64,000 bases of DNA, from the NCBI GenBank assembly GCA_023436175.1, contig JAEZKE010000134.1, positions 7,251 to 71,250 on the forward strand. Direction: 5' to 3'. Both the position numbers and the translations under genes were made by a program. The stretch is from Methanobacteriota archaeon. Its GTDB lineage: Archaea > Methanobacteriota > Methanobacteria > Methanobacteriales > Methanobacteriaceae. The notes under the pieces were generated by a model. It had not been told where the DNA came from, made no database searches, and saw only the letters and a list, made by a program, of their open reading frames with translations. Each line of letters begins with the position of its first letter. The stretch's first letter is position 1. Of the stretch, positions 29,087 to 38,608 are shown piece by piece.

Positions 29087-29533
29087 TTGATGGATAATGT
29101 AGAATTAGGTGAAATAGTGAACAATATTTATCTATTACACCAGGCTTTAACAAAAAGTGATTCTGAGTATGAAGAATTTAAAGGGCATAGAAACACATCT
29201 AATTATTATGCAACCTTAATAATATTAAAAAAACGTGGAAAAGTGCCTTTATCTGAAATTGGGAATTTAATAGGTATAAAAAGGCAGAATATGACTAATA
29301 TATCGGATACGCTTGTTGGAAAAGGTTTAGTTATGCGCGTACCCTGTAATGAGGATCGACGGGTAATTAACCTTAGCATCACTGATAAAGGTGAAGAATG
29401 TTTAAAAAAATGGCAAAAAAGCAGAATTAAGAAGTTCAATAAACTTTTTGCCCATTTCAATGATGAAGATTTGAAAAAGTTTTCATTACACTTAAAAACA
29501 TTAAATAAGTGCTCTTTAAATATTAAAAATTAA
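29087..29533 (+). CDS. MarR-family transcriptional regulator
   Basis: 148 aa from TTG, or 147 aa from the ATG directly after it. Winged helix at about 50-115 (VPLSEIGNLIGIKRQNMTNI recognition region, DRRVINLSITDKG wing). MarR proteins usually repress a nearby efflux or redox gene. The gene downstream is a nitroreductase, 216 bp away on the same strand, with an inverted repeat between the two that is a candidate operator. Confidence 0.88.
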   Translation: MMDNVELGEIVNNIYLLHQALTKSDSEYEEFKGHRNTSNYYATLIILKKRGKVPLSEIGNLIGIKRQNMTNISDTLVGKGLVMRVPCNEDRRVINLSITDKGEECLKKWQKSRIKKFNKLFAHFNDEDLKKFSLHLKTLNKCSLNIKN

Positions 29534-29598
29534 AGCATTGTATTTCAATCCTATTTTTTTATGATGTTTAACTTGAAATTTATTTATATTCACCTGTA

Positions 29599-29621
29599 AT
29601 TTGTTTTGTTAACGGTTAAAC
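29599..29621. promoter_or_regulatory. MarR operator candidate before nitroreductase 1
   Basis: TTGTTT (29599-29604) and AAACAA (29616-29621) are a perfect inverted repeat around the centre TGTTAACGGTT. It lies in the MarR-nitroreductase gap, about 140 bp before the start. Confidence 0.4.
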
Positions 29622-29749
29622 AAGGATATTGGAAATTGGCTACGTATTAAATTGAATATAGATAACATAAACCATTTAATATAAAAATTTGAATATTTGT
29701 TATTGGATAATTGAATTTATAAATGATAATATTAAAAAAGTAGTATAAG

Positions 29750-30517
29750 GTGAAAAAAATGGAAAAAACTGGATTTTACTCGTCTATATTCAAGCGAAAA
29801 TCCATTAGGAATTATAATTTAACTCCTCTTGACGATGTTACACTTGAAGAAATTTCAGAATATCTCTATTCATTAAAGCCTATGTACAATAACATTAAAA
29901 TTGAATTGAAAATCGTGTCTCCTGTTTATGTTAAGAGGCGAATGATGAAAGAGGCACCACATTATATAGCTGTGTTTTCAGAGGTAAAAGAAGGTTATTT
30001 AACTAATATTGGTTTTATGTTGCAGCAAGTTGATTTATTCTTTTCAACCAATGGTATAGGCAGCTGCTGGCAGGGAATTCCAGCTCCTACCAAAGAATTG
30101 TTAAAAAGTTCAAATCTTGAATTTGTCATTTTCATAGCCTTTGGAAAGCCTAAAGATCCCAGATCATTACATAGGAGTAGTGTTTCAGAATTTAAAAGAA
30201 AATCTCTGGGTGAAATAACTGACATAGCTGGCGCAGACGAACTACTGGAAGTGGCGCGCATTGCTCCATCTGCAACTAATAGTCAGCCATGGTTTTTCAC
30301 GGGTGATAAAAACTTAATTCATGCTTACAGCGTTGCGCCTGGTTTCATTAAACGGTTCACAAAAAAATACATTCATATAGATGTAGGAATTGCAATTTAC
30401 CACTTAAAAATTGCATCAGAGCATTTTGGTAAGAAAACTGAAATTTTATTTAATAAAACCACTAGTACAAACGCTCCTAAGGGACATGAATATGTCGCTA
30501 GTTTAAAGATAGAATAA
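29750..30517 (+). CDS. Nitroreductase-family protein, copy 1
   Basis: 255 aa; ATG at 29759 after AAGGTGAAAAAA is the likely start rather than GTG at 29750. Fold: FKRKSIRNYN FMN-binding N terminus, SCWQGIPAP in the middle, ARIAPSATNSQPWFF near 175-190. The two-lobed form (TM nitroreductase type) reduces nitro or quinone compounds, or breaks down flavin. A paralog at 57997 is about half identical by eye; between them RKS vs RRS and SATNSQP vs SAGNSQP differ. A MarR gene upstream suggests redox-linked control. Confidence 0.86.
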   Translation: MKKMEKTGFYSSIFKRKSIRNYNLTPLDDVTLEEISEYLYSLKPMYNNIKIELKIVSPVYVKRRMMKEAPHYIAVFSEVKEGYLTNIGFMLQQVDLFFSTNGIGSCWQGIPAPTKELLKSSNLEFVIFIAFGKPKDPRSLHRSSVSEFKRKSLGEITDIAGADELLEVARIAPSATNSQPWFFTGDKNLIHAYSVAPGFIKRFTKKYIHIDVGIAIYHLKIASEHFGKKTEILFNKTTSTNAPKGHEYVASLKIE

Positions 30518-30568
30518 AAAGTGATAATAATAAATAAAATCACTTTTTTAAACTAAAAATGGATAATT

Positions 30569-31627
30569 TTAATTTTGAGAGCCTTTTGATTTCACTTTTT
30601 CTTTTCGGTAAATTTTAAAAGCTGCATAGGTAATGCCGAGTACTAAAGGCCCTATAAATAATCCTGGAATGCCCATTGTCACCGCACCGTAAATAAATCC
30701 AAGTAAAAAAACTAATGGGTGAACCTCGGAGTATTGAACTGAAATTCGTGGCCGGATATAAAAGTCTGTTGATGTCTCAATGATCCATCCAAATACAATA
30801 ACCATAATTCCCTGGAAAGTATTTCCAATAAGGATGCTGAAAACACCAATAGCCCCATAAACTATCCATGGCCCGATTATAGGTATAAACATGGCGATAC
30901 CGCTTATGATTGCCAGTAAAATTGCATAAGGATAACCTAATAAGAAATACAGGACTCCGGAAAGCACACCCAGAATTGCAGCAGGAATAACATTACCCAC
31001 AATTATACTTTTAAGAACATCATCAGCACTGTTTAAAATTTGCCTGTAAAAATCCTTGTCTTTATCCGGAATAACATCTTGTATATATTGAACTACTTTA
31101 TGGCCGTCTCTGGCAAAGTAAAAGACTGAAAAAATCAGTATAAGGAGTTGTGCAGCAATGGCTGGAATGGAAGTCACTAAATTAACTGCTGATTTAGCGA
31201 TATAAGATATAAATTGACTAATGCCTGATTTTATAGTTTCATTAATTCCTTGTGAAATGTTGCCTGGAAGGCCAAGATTCTGTATAGCATCATTTATTTG
31301 AGTCATGTTCATGGTGGAATTACCTGTGGCAGCTTGCTGAAGCGAGCCGAAAAAGGATCCAGCAATATTTACAAACTGGCTGAAGGTAAAATACAGCAAT
31401 AAAACTATTGGAATGGCCAGTATGATCATTCCCAAAAATACAGAGAGTGTATCATATTTAACATAGGGACGGATTTTCCGGGATATATAACGAACGTAAT
31501 AAGCCAATATGGCCCCAAAAATCACTATGGATAAAATTGGAATCAAAATTCCAATGGACAAAAGAGTTAAGATTATTATAATGGGAATTATAGTCGAAAA
31601 TGATATTTTTTTAAGATTGGAAATCAT
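30569..31627 (-). CDS. AI-2E family transporter (PerM-like permease)
   Basis: 352 aa with about eight membrane helices and the family pattern: two N-terminal helices, a soluble segment (about 80-150), then [31 protein letters not shown] and [19 protein letters not shown] toward the C terminus. Members export autoinducer-2 in E. coli or act as Na+/H+ exchangers in other prokaryotes; the substrate here is unknown. Start ATG at 31627. No operon partner. Confidence 0.88.
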   Translation of the reverse strand: MISNLKKISFSTIIPIIIILTLLSIGILIPILSIVIFGAILAYYVRYISRKIRPYVKYDTLSVFLGMIILAIPIVLLLYFTFSQFVNIAGSFFGSLQQAATGNSTMNMTQINDAIQNLGLPGNISQGINETIKSGISQFISYIAKSAVNLVTSIPAIAAQLLILIFSVFYFARDGHKVVQYIQDVIPDKDKDFYRQILNSADDVLKSIIVGNVIPAAILGVLSGVLYFLLGYPYAILLAIISGIAMFIPIIGPWIVYGAIGVFSILIGNTFQGIMVIVFGWIIETSTDFYIRPRISVQYSEVHPLVFLLGFIYGAVTMGIPGLFIGPLVLGITYAAFKIYRKEKVKSKGSQN

Positions 31628-31676
31628 CAGGACACCTGCAAACCGGAATACTGATATTCTATCTTAACTTCAAACA

Positions 31677-32585
31677 TTAATATTTTTCGTGTTTTTGCTT
31701 TTCATATTGACTTTTTAATATTTTTCGGTTAATTTCTTTCCCGTGACCCGGTAAAAATAAATTACAATTAGTGTTAATGAGTTTATTCCAGCTTTTGACC
31801 ATAGTTTCTGGATCATCAGCGAAAGGGGGATATATTGAACTTCCAAAGACTCCAAACATGGAATCCCCGACAACGGCAATTTCATTATCAATAATGCCAC
31901 TTATGGATCCTTTTGAATGGCCTGGCGTATGAATTATATATGCATTAAGCCTAAAAGGACGTAAATCATATTTTTCATCCATTAGGATGTCAGAATCAAC
32001 AGGATCATAGTTATATCTTGATTGGACACGTTTTCCAAATGTATTTATCAGGAACCCTGTGGTTAAATTAGTGCCATTAGGTAATGGGCTGTTACCCTGT
32101 TTCAAATATTCAGATTCACTTTTGTGGGCAATATTTTGGGTTTGTATCTATTTTTTATTTTAAATGCATTTTCCGCATGTAAAATCAGAGCTTACAAACA
32201 CGAAGCATTCGAAAACCATGGGTTTTCGATGCGTCAAAAACTTCGTTTTTGATAGTGTTTGTGCCCCAAAAATTCAAAGCCTTCAAAAACCTGCGTTTTT
32301 TGATGCCCCGAAATTCTACGAATTTCGAGGGAATTTTTGAGGGATTTTACTCGTGAAAAAATCGTAGATTTTTTCAACATGGTCAAAATGAGTATGGGTC
32401 AATATTAAACAAGACAGTTTGTTTTTACCTAAAATTCCGTCAACTTTGCCTTTTAACTCTTCCCATGAGTTTTTACGGCCGGTATCTATGAGAACATAGT
32501 TATTTCCTGAATTGACTAAAAATGAATTACTTCTGCCTTCTAAAACCTGGTAAATTATGCAGTTTTTTGTAGTCCATATTTTCAT
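31677..32585 (-). pseudogene. Metallo-beta-lactamase-fold hydrolase gene split by hairpin array 2
   Basis: The N-terminal half is intact from ATG 32585: strand pattern, then the zinc motif THTHFDH. Right after HFDHVE the frame enters a hairpin array and stops at 32316. The C-terminal half resumes in another frame at about 32143 (IAHKSESEYLKQG) and runs to 31677 with THTPGHSKGS-type and FLPGHGKEI zinc motifs. The two halves are consecutive parts of one MBL enzyme, with roughly 10-20 residues missing between them. The array (32194-32375) is therefore an insertion into a once-functional gene. The C-terminal piece has only a TTG as possible start. Confidence 0.88.
32194..32375. repeat. Hairpin array 2, nested, inside the MBL gene
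   Basis: An outer stem ACAAACAC/GTGTTTGT (32194-32201, 32255-32262) encloses two complete hairpins (CGAAAACC at 32210, TCAAAAAC at 32234, each with a 3-nt loop). A second outer stem CAAAAATTC/GAATTTTTG (32267-32275, 32331-32339) encloses two more (32283-32303 and CGAAATTC at 32309). A last hairpin GAAAAAATC-GTA-GATTTTTTC (32355-32375) abuts the coding remnant. The nested layout suggests stepwise insertion of palindromes into loops of earlier ones. Confidence 0.85.
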
Positions 32586-32617
32586 GGCCTCTCCCTCTTT
32601 AAAAAGCCATTAAAAAT

Positions 32618-33262
32618 TTAAATTTTATATTTTGAAATAAATTCTTTAGCTCTTTTTTTAGTTTTTGGGCTAATACTATCTAATTCAGACATAACAAAGT
32701 TATTTACAATTTCTTTATCAGTCATTTGGCTGTAAAACTTGTCAAATACTTCTATAATATCTGATTTCAATAAAGCTTTTTGTTTCCTGGAGAAATCACA
32801 TAACTTATCTATATTTAATAACATATTTAGGATGTTTTCCTTTAATTCGCTTTTATTTGTTAGAATCTGTGATGTATTTTGAATGCAGTGGCGTGCAGTC
32901 ATGAATTTGGCATCATTGATACATTTAAAATAATCTTCAAATATGGATAAAAATTTATTTTCTTTATCTACTTTTGTTAAATTGGCAATTAGAGTTAAGC
33001 CAAAATCTCGATGATATGAATTCGTGTAATTTAGTAGCGAAGCGAAGTCATCCCAGTATTTATAAAATAGTTCTGGCTTTAATTCGCTTGCTTTAGCTAA
33101 GATATAATATGAATGGTAGTATATCATTATATATTCATTATTTAACATCTGACTTATTATTTCATGGCGTATAGACTCTTTATTAATCACAATTTCAGCG
33201 AATTTGTCTATATCTACGTTTTTATCAGATATTTGTGATATTAAATCATCTTGATGAGTCAA
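32618..33262 (-). CDS. HEAT-repeat-like helical protein
   Basis: 214 aa, all-helical by pattern, with pairs of helices resembling HEAT repeats (MIYYHSYYILAKASELKPELFYKYWDD; GLTLIANLTKVDKENKF; ARHCIQNTSQILT). No catalytic or membrane segment. Such proteins serve as scaffolds or bind other proteins. Start ATG at 33262. It lies 33 bp upstream of the broken MBL gene on the same strand and may once have formed an operon with it. Function unknown. Confidence 0.6.
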   Translation of the reverse strand: MTHQDDLISQISDKNVDIDKFAEIVINKESIRHEIISQMLNNEYIMIYYHSYYILAKASELKPELFYKYWDDFASLLNYTNSYHRDFGLTLIANLTKVDKENKFLSIFEDYFKCINDAKFMTARHCIQNTSQILTNKSELKENILNMLLNIDKLCDFSRKQKALLKSDIIEVFDKFYSQMTDKEIVNNFVMSELDSISPKTKKRAKEFISKYKI

Positions 33263-33286
33263 AATATCCCTTTTTCATTTAATGAA

Positions 33287-33336
33287 TTAGCTATTAATCT
33301 GTAATGTTTCTTTAAATTCTTGTTTTATTCGTACAC
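33287..33336 (-). pseudogene. Duplicated 3' tail of an hxlR-type gene
   Basis: On the minus strand this stretch reads RVRIKQEFKETLQIN, matching the last residues of the intact HxlR protein (KKIKENFKETLLIN) whose gene ends at 33540. The upstream part of the copy is replaced by hairpin array 3. It is the remnant of a second hxlR copy or of a local duplication. Confidence 0.65.
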
Positions 33337-33396
33337 GGTAGTTCCTTCCCACTTTTTTCAAGGAAAAATGTGGATCAAAAAGTCTGCAAAATCTGC

Positions 33397-33498
33397 CAAA
33401 ATCAAAGATTTTGAGGACATGTAAAAACCAAAGGCTTTTACGGTTGAGGAACTGTCAAAAATCTTCGATTTTTTAAGATTCGTATGCTTCGTGTTTGA
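33397..33498. repeat. Hairpin array 3 between hxlR and its duplicated tail
   Basis: Three hairpins: CAAAATC-AAA-GATTTTG (33397-33413), GTAAAAACC-AAA-GGCTTTTAC (33421-33441, one G-T pair), TCAAAAATC-TTC-GATTTTTT (33455-33474). It ends in an unpaired half-unit (ATGCTTCGTGTTTG) whose complement CAAACACGAAGCAT opens array 2 at 32195. No coding frame. Confidence 0.75.
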
Positions 33499-33539
33499 GG
33501 GCTGCGGAAGAAACTAAGCATGTATTATTGAATATTTAT

Positions 33540-33941
33540 CTAATTAATCAGTAAAGTCTCTTTAAAATTCTCTTTTATCTTCTTACGGGTATTTTCTTCT
33601 GCACATTCTTTGTTATCACAGTTATTTAAAGCAAAAACCGCCAGTTCATATATAACTCGATTCAAGGATTTTCCAAGTTCAGTTAGATGATATTCTGTGG
33701 TAATTGGTGTTGAATTAAGTATTCTCTTTTCAATAATTCCATTATTTTCCAGGTTTTTCAGGCAGTCTGATAGAACTTTATTACTTAAATTGGGTTTTCC
33801 TTCCTTAAATTCTTTAAAACGTTTTTTACCAAAGAACATGTCCTTGATTATTTCTATGCTCCATTTTTTGCTGATAAATGTTAAAGCTTTACTTACGGGA
33901 CAAAAACTCCCGCAAGACATATTGTTACTCATATAGCTCAC
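33540..33941 (-). CDS. HxlR-family transcriptional regulator
   Basis: 133 aa from GTG; ATG at 33932 after GGTGAGCT is the better start. A winged helix covers about 25-110 with LSNKVLSDCLKNLENNGIIEK and TEYHLTELG. Cysteines C10 and C15 near the N terminus (MSCGSFCPVSKAL) and C114/C118 could sense oxidants or carbonyls as in other HxlR proteins. It is divergent from a flavodoxin-like reductase, the usual target of such regulators. Confidence 0.9.
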   Translation of the reverse strand: MSYMSNNMSCGSFCPVSKALTFISKKWSIEIIKDMFFGKKRFKEFKEGKPNLSNKVLSDCLKNLENNGIIEKRILNSTPITTEYHLTELGKSLNRVIYELAVFALNNCDNKECAEENTRKKIKENFKETLLIN

Positions 33942-33944
33942 CTG

Positions 33945-33984
33945 GTTACAAAATAGTTACTTGGTCACTCAATAGTTACAAAAT
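33945..33984. promoter_or_regulatory. HxlR operator candidate, repeated GTTACAAAAT
   Basis: GTTACAAAAT occurs at 33945-33954 and 33975-33984, spaced by 30 bp (about three helical turns); TAGTTAC also repeats. The pair overlaps the hxlR start region and lies in the divergent gap to the flavoprotein gene. Confidence 0.5.
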
Positions 33985-34162
33985 CTACTTAACTAACTCC
34001 CAACAGACATTGAATGGAATTTGAGAGATAACTCTAAGATAACCATCTTGATTTATTAGTTAGATTCTATTACTGCATAATATAAAAGCTTTTTTAATAG
34101 GCAATTAGTTGAAAAAAATACCAGTTAAAAGTTTAAACTAATTGGACAGTAGGAGGTCAAAA

Positions 34163-34720
34163 ATGAAGGTACTAGGATTTACGGGAAGCCCAAGAGAGGG
34201 GGGTAACACAGAAATTCTTGTTAAAGAAATACTTAAAGGAGCATCTGATGCGGGGGCAGAAACAAAAAGTTTTAACCTCGATAAAATGGATATAACTGCA
34301 TGTAAAGCATGTCAGCATTGTAAGGGTAACGAAGGTGAATGTGCCACAGATGACGACATGCAGGAGATTTATAAAGAACTAAAAGAAGCAGATGCTTTCA
34401 TATTAGGGTCACCAGTTTACATGTGGCAGATGTCTGCCCAGGCAAAACTATTCACAGACAGGCTTTATGCGCTTTATTTGACTGGTTTTGAAGAAGAATA
34501 CGGTAAAAAAGATATGGCATTAGTATTTTCACAGGGTAATCCTGATGAAAACATATTTTCAGACTATTACAACGCTACCAAAAACATGTTTGAATTCCTT
34601 GGATACAATGTCACTGATGTGTTAGCTTCCTATGGAAATCAAGCTCCTGGTGATGTTAAAAACAAGGAAAATGTCCTTGAAAAAGCCAGAGAAATAGGTA
34701 AGAAACTGGCCGAAAGTTAA
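34163..34720 (+). CDS. NADPH-dependent FMN reductase/iron-sulfur flavoprotein family
   Basis: 185 aa from ATG 34163 (the longer frame opens with TTG at 34142, but AGGAGGT sits just before the ATG). Flavodoxin-like fold with FMN loop [10 protein letters not shown], a [14 protein letters not shown] cluster at about 47-60 that could hold Fe-S or form disulfides, and [12 protein letters not shown]. Members move electrons to disulfides or quinones. It is divergent from hxlR, which likely controls it. Confidence 0.88.
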   Translation: MKVLGFTGSPREGGNTEILVKEILKGASDAGAETKSFNLDKMDITACKACQHCKGNEGECATDDDMQEIYKELKEADAFILGSPVYMWQMSAQAKLFTDRLYALYLTGFEEEYGKKDMALVFSQGNPDENIFSDYYNATKNMFEFLGYNVTDVLASYGNQAPGDVKNKENVLEKAREIGKKLAES

Positions 34721-34972
34721 GTACATTCTCTTAACTTTATTTTTTTTATATTGTGCATTAATATCTTGCTATTTTTAATTCTATATATTTTTACAGTTTA
34801 TATTAAGAATTAACTGTTTGATATAAAGTTAGATTAGTTTCACCGCTAGTTTATGATTACTTTTTCATAAACTAAATAAATGTATTAAAATATACCTCGT
34901 GCATTATACTGACCTTAAAATATATAATAATATTCATTTATAATTAGTTTCAGTAAAGTTGGGAGTAACATT

Positions 34973-36034
34973 ATGCAAAATGAGGATATTGATTTAACTG
35001 AAGTTATAAAAGACATGGCCATAACACTTGGAGCAAGCCATGTTGGGATTACAACTAAAGAAACATTGAAAGACTGGCATTTTACAACTGATCTAGATTA
35101 TATTTTAGATGGGGCAAATTCTGCAGTGACATTTGCAGTCCCATTTGATGAAGACAATTTGGATGAGAGCGCCGATAAATTTCTTGCAAAGGAAGACCAT
35201 AAAGAACTTGAAAAAAAGAAAGTAAGGGCTACAACCCTTACAAATGGAATTGCCCTCGAAATATCGGGATTATTAAATCAGATAGGGTACAGGGCAGAGC
35301 CAGTACATGCAAATTTTGTGTACAGAAAAGATGAGCCCTCAGAGTACAGAGTACCTCCATTATCTCACAAATTTTTGGCTGTACGGGGCGGTATCGGCTA
35401 CATGGGGTATTCTGGGCTTATAATTACCAAAGAATATGGGTCTTCTGTTGCACTTGCAAGTGTGGTTACAGATGCTGAGTTAAAACCTACAAAATCATTA
35501 CCTGAAGAAGAAAACTACTGTGATAAATGTAAACTGTGCTTTGCAGTATGCCTTGGAGATTATATGATAGATGAAGAGGATGTGGAAAAAATTGGCGATG
35601 ATGTGTATATAGCCGCTAAAAAAGCACATCCCCTGAGGTGCTCTTATGTCTGCACTGGAAGTACTGGTTACGATGGTGGAAAATGGTCTACATGGTCCCC
35701 TGCAAGATTCAAGATCCCTAAAGAAGATTCAGAATTAATTGAAATATTTCAGGAAACGGCAAAACCTGTTCAATTTGAAAGAAATTCTATAAATGGAATT
35801 GAAGGAGGGTTTTACCACCCATTTTATCCCGGTTACAAAATTGAGTATAACTGCAGTTTGTGTCAGCTTATCTGCCATCCTCAAAAGGAAATCCGGAAGG
35901 AGCGGTACAAAAAACTGGTTAAAGGAGGGGTAATTGTGGAAGAAAACGGTAAAAGAATACCAGTAACTGCAGAAGAAGCTCGAAAAATATTTGAAAAAAT
36001 GCCTGCTTCGAAAAAAAGGTTGTATACAGATTAG
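34973..36034 (+). CDS. QueG-like 4Fe-4S reductase (corrinoid/epoxyqueuosine reductase family)
   Basis: 353 aa. An N-terminal Rossmann-like domain with KFLAVRGGIGYMGYSGLIIT (corrinoid-binding core) is followed by CDKCKLCFAVC and, further on, CSLCQLICHP, two 4Fe-4S motifs. Family members reduce epoxyqueuosine or dehalogenate compounds with a B12 cofactor. Archaea make archaeosine rather than queuosine, so the substrate is probably different. Start ATG follows GGGAGTAACATT. It resembles the truncated protein at 12649. Confidence 0.8.
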   Translation: MQNEDIDLTEVIKDMAITLGASHVGITTKETLKDWHFTTDLDYILDGANSAVTFAVPFDEDNLDESADKFLAKEDHKELEKKKVRATTLTNGIALEISGLLNQIGYRAEPVHANFVYRKDEPSEYRVPPLSHKFLAVRGGIGYMGYSGLIITKEYGSSVALASVVTDAELKPTKSLPEEENYCDKCKLCFAVCLGDYMIDEEDVEKIGDDVYIAAKKAHPLRCSYVCTGSTGYDGGKWSTWSPARFKIPKEDSELIEIFQETAKPVQFERNSINGIEGGFYHPFYPGYKIEYNCSLCQLICHPQKEIRKERYKKLVKGGVIVEENGKRIPVTAEEARKIFEKMPASKKRLYTD

Positions 36035-36077
36035 TATTTTAAATTAATTTTTGAAAAGTGGAGTATGTGATATAAAA

Positions 36078-36737
36078 ATGGAAATCAAGCGAGAAATACT
36101 CAATGGTAATGGTTTTGGAGTCCCATGTGTAACTTTTAAACCTTTAAATTCGAAGGGAGCCGTTGTATTGGTCCACGGCTACGGTGGTTTAAAAGAAGAA
36201 ACATTTGGTTTAGCATTATGTATAGCAGAGAACGGATTTACAGTTGGCGCCATAGATATCCGCGGTCACGGGGAACACCAGCTTGATCTTGATGAAAACA
36301 TTCTTTTGGATCTTGAAACTGCAATTTCACATTTCAGACATTGTGGAAATGTAACTGCAGTTGGTCACTCATTGGGCGGACGTCTCTCGCTTATAAGCAG
36401 CGCAGATTATGCTATTGGAATATCTCCTGCATTGAGCAAGACTTTTAGCCCTCAAACTATGGAATTTCTTGAAGAACGCAGAGGTTACAGGGTACACAAA
36501 TCTAATTGCACTGTATTTAAAATTGTAAATGATCTTCTTTTATTGCAGTCTGATAAAGATAAGTCACTGATTATCTATGGATCACGTGATGTACCTGAAA
36601 TTATATCTAAATGTGATAAATTAAAGTCTGAAGGTACGCAAGTTGTTCAAATAGAGAATGCACTGCATAATGACATCTTCTTGTTTGGGCCAACTTTTAA
36701 AGCTGTAACGCAAAAACTGCAGGAATGGTACATATAA
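36078..36737 (+). CDS. Alpha/beta hydrolase
   Basis: 219 aa from ATG 36078 (the open frame begins with TTG at 36051; GTGAT sits 6 nt before the ATG). Typical small hydrolase: VLVHGYGG oxyanion loop, DIRGHGEH, nucleophile GHSLGG, and a late His in ENALHNDIFLFG. The acid is probably in IIYGSRD. It follows the QueG-like gene by 43 bp and could be co-transcribed. Substrate unknown. Confidence 0.85.
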   Translation: MEIKREILNGNGFGVPCVTFKPLNSKGAVVLVHGYGGLKEETFGLALCIAENGFTVGAIDIRGHGEHQLDLDENILLDLETAISHFRHCGNVTAVGHSLGGRLSLISSADYAIGISPALSKTFSPQTMEFLEERRGYRVHKSNCTVFKIVNDLLLLQSDKDKSLIIYGSRDVPEIISKCDKLKSEGTQVVQIENALHNDIFLFGPTFKAVTQKLQEWYI

Positions 36738-37088
36738 CTTTAAATAGTTTTAAATATCTCTGACATTATTATTTTACATTTTAGAGCTTTAATCATGTCA
36801 TTAGGGACATAATTAATTTAATTTATAATATTACTAACATAATGGATTCTTTATTCCCTTAAAAATTTTTATATAGTATGGAAACTATACGATTAAACAT
36901 AATAAGAATGTATATCCTGAAAATTGAATGGTTCCAAAGTAGAAGGTGTAACTAAAATTGGATTTTAATGGAAATTTTTTTTATAATATAGCTAAAACGC
37001 AAAAAAATATATTAAACATACATAAACACTATTTTAATCTGAAAAAACAGATTTTATGCAGTATTCCAGGTTTAAAAAGCTGTTTTTT
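36738..37088. other. Intergenic region before the first MFS gene
   Basis: AT-rich, with one inverted repeat TATAGT-ATGGAA-ACTATA (36872-36889) that could be an operator or overlap a TATA element. No gene seen. Confidence 0.4.
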
Positions 37089-37103
37089 AGACTCATCAAC
37101 TGG

Positions 37104-38608
37104 AAGGTCCTGGTACGACGGATGAGTACAGTAAAAAATGGAGAATACTACTGGCAGTTTCAATAGGCACTTTGATGGTGCCCATAAATTCCAGCATAAC
37201 CAATGTTTCCCTTCCGCAGATAGCGGGCTTCTTTTCTGTTAATTTGCCCACTGCAGAATGGGTTTTAACTTCATATCTTATCATGTTTATAGGCCTGGTG
37301 CTGTTTTTTGCCAGGGTCGGTGATTTTTACGGCCATGAAAAACTGTTTTTGGGAGGGCTCATCGGTTTTGTGCTATCATCACTTCTCTGCAGTTTATCCC
37401 CTTCAATTACAGCTTTAATTATATTCCGTGGAGTACAGGGAGTTACAGGGGCTATGATACTATCTGTTTCCATGGTTATTATAGAGAAATCATTTCCGCT
37501 CCGCTACCTTGGAAAAGCCTTTGGAATATATTCCGTGATTATCGCAGCAGGATTAACATTTGGGCCTGCAATAGGCGGAATCATGGGGGGCCTTTTCGGC
37601 TGGAGATCCATATTCCTGATAAATATCCCCATAGGAGTGTTGGCCCTTGTAATTTGCTACTTCACCCTTACGCATGGAGAATCTCAGGAAGTTAAATGGG
37701 ATATTCCGGGAACTGTACTTCAATTCATATATTTCATTCTCCTGATTTATTCTTTAAATCTTGTTGAGGATTCGCAGTACACAAAAGCTTCTTTTACGGG
37801 GATTTTTGCAGTTATGGCTTTTGTACTGTTTGTAAGTGCCGAGCTTAAATCTAAAAACCCTATGATAGAGCTGAAATTGTTTAAAAACAGGATTTTTTCA
37901 GCATTCAACGTAAGCCTGCATTTCAATTATATATGTATGTACATGATGCTGTTCGCGATGCCATTTTACCTGCAAAAGGTTTTACATCTGGATTCAAGTG
38001 TGGCAGGTATGGTTTTAACCGCTTCACCTGTAGTTATGATGCTCATGGCGTCTGTAAGTGGATCGCTTTCAGATAGATTAGGTTCACGGATCCCTGTGTT
38101 CTTTGGATCAGTCACGTGTATGATTGCCCTGCTTTTGATGACTGAGCTTACAGTTTATTCCACAGTTTTTGATGTTTTCTGGCGCCTTGCACTCCTTGGT
38201 CTGGGGGCTGCGCTGTTCCAGGCCCCTGCAAATAAAACATTGATGTCGACTCTGCCCCATGAAAATGCAGGGATGGCGTCAGGAGTTATTGCAACTGTAA
38301 GGAACATGGGAATGGTATTTGCAGTGTGTTATGGTGGGCTTTTAATACATTCTGCCATATCACCCCAAGTCATGCTTCAAAATCAACTGTTTTCAGTTGA
38401 AGCAGTTGATTTAACTGAAGGTATACATCGTGTTGTTATATTTGGAGCTATTTTAAGTGCTTTAATGGCTTTAATATCGTTTATTGGTGTTAAAAATAAG
38501 AGGGCAGCCCTGTTAAATTATGGGGAAGCAATTAAATATAAAAAGAGCATTTTTGGGGAAAAGACAAAAGAGTATCTGGAAAACATGTTGAATGGCGTTT
38601 CCAAGTGA
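37104..38608 (+). CDS. MFS drug transporter (DHA2, 14-TM type), copy 1; start unclear
   Basis: The recognisable protein is about 500 aa with 14 membrane helices; motifs include WVLTSYLI and RGVQGVTGAM. Compared with the paralog at 38943, whose TTG start gives [12 protein letters not shown], this gene aligns as CTG-GAA-GGT then DEYSKKWRIL, but no ATG, GTG or TTG occurs in frame before 37172 (inside TM1). Either CTG at 37104 is the start, or the start region was damaged. An ATG in another frame at 37122 with GGAAGGT upstream supports a lost frame. It likely exports toxic compounds. Confidence 0.8.

Noticed and set aside
31677..32105. Separate short MBL gene
   Set aside because: Only a TTG start, and its sequence continues the N-terminal half at 32316-32585; treated as one broken gene.
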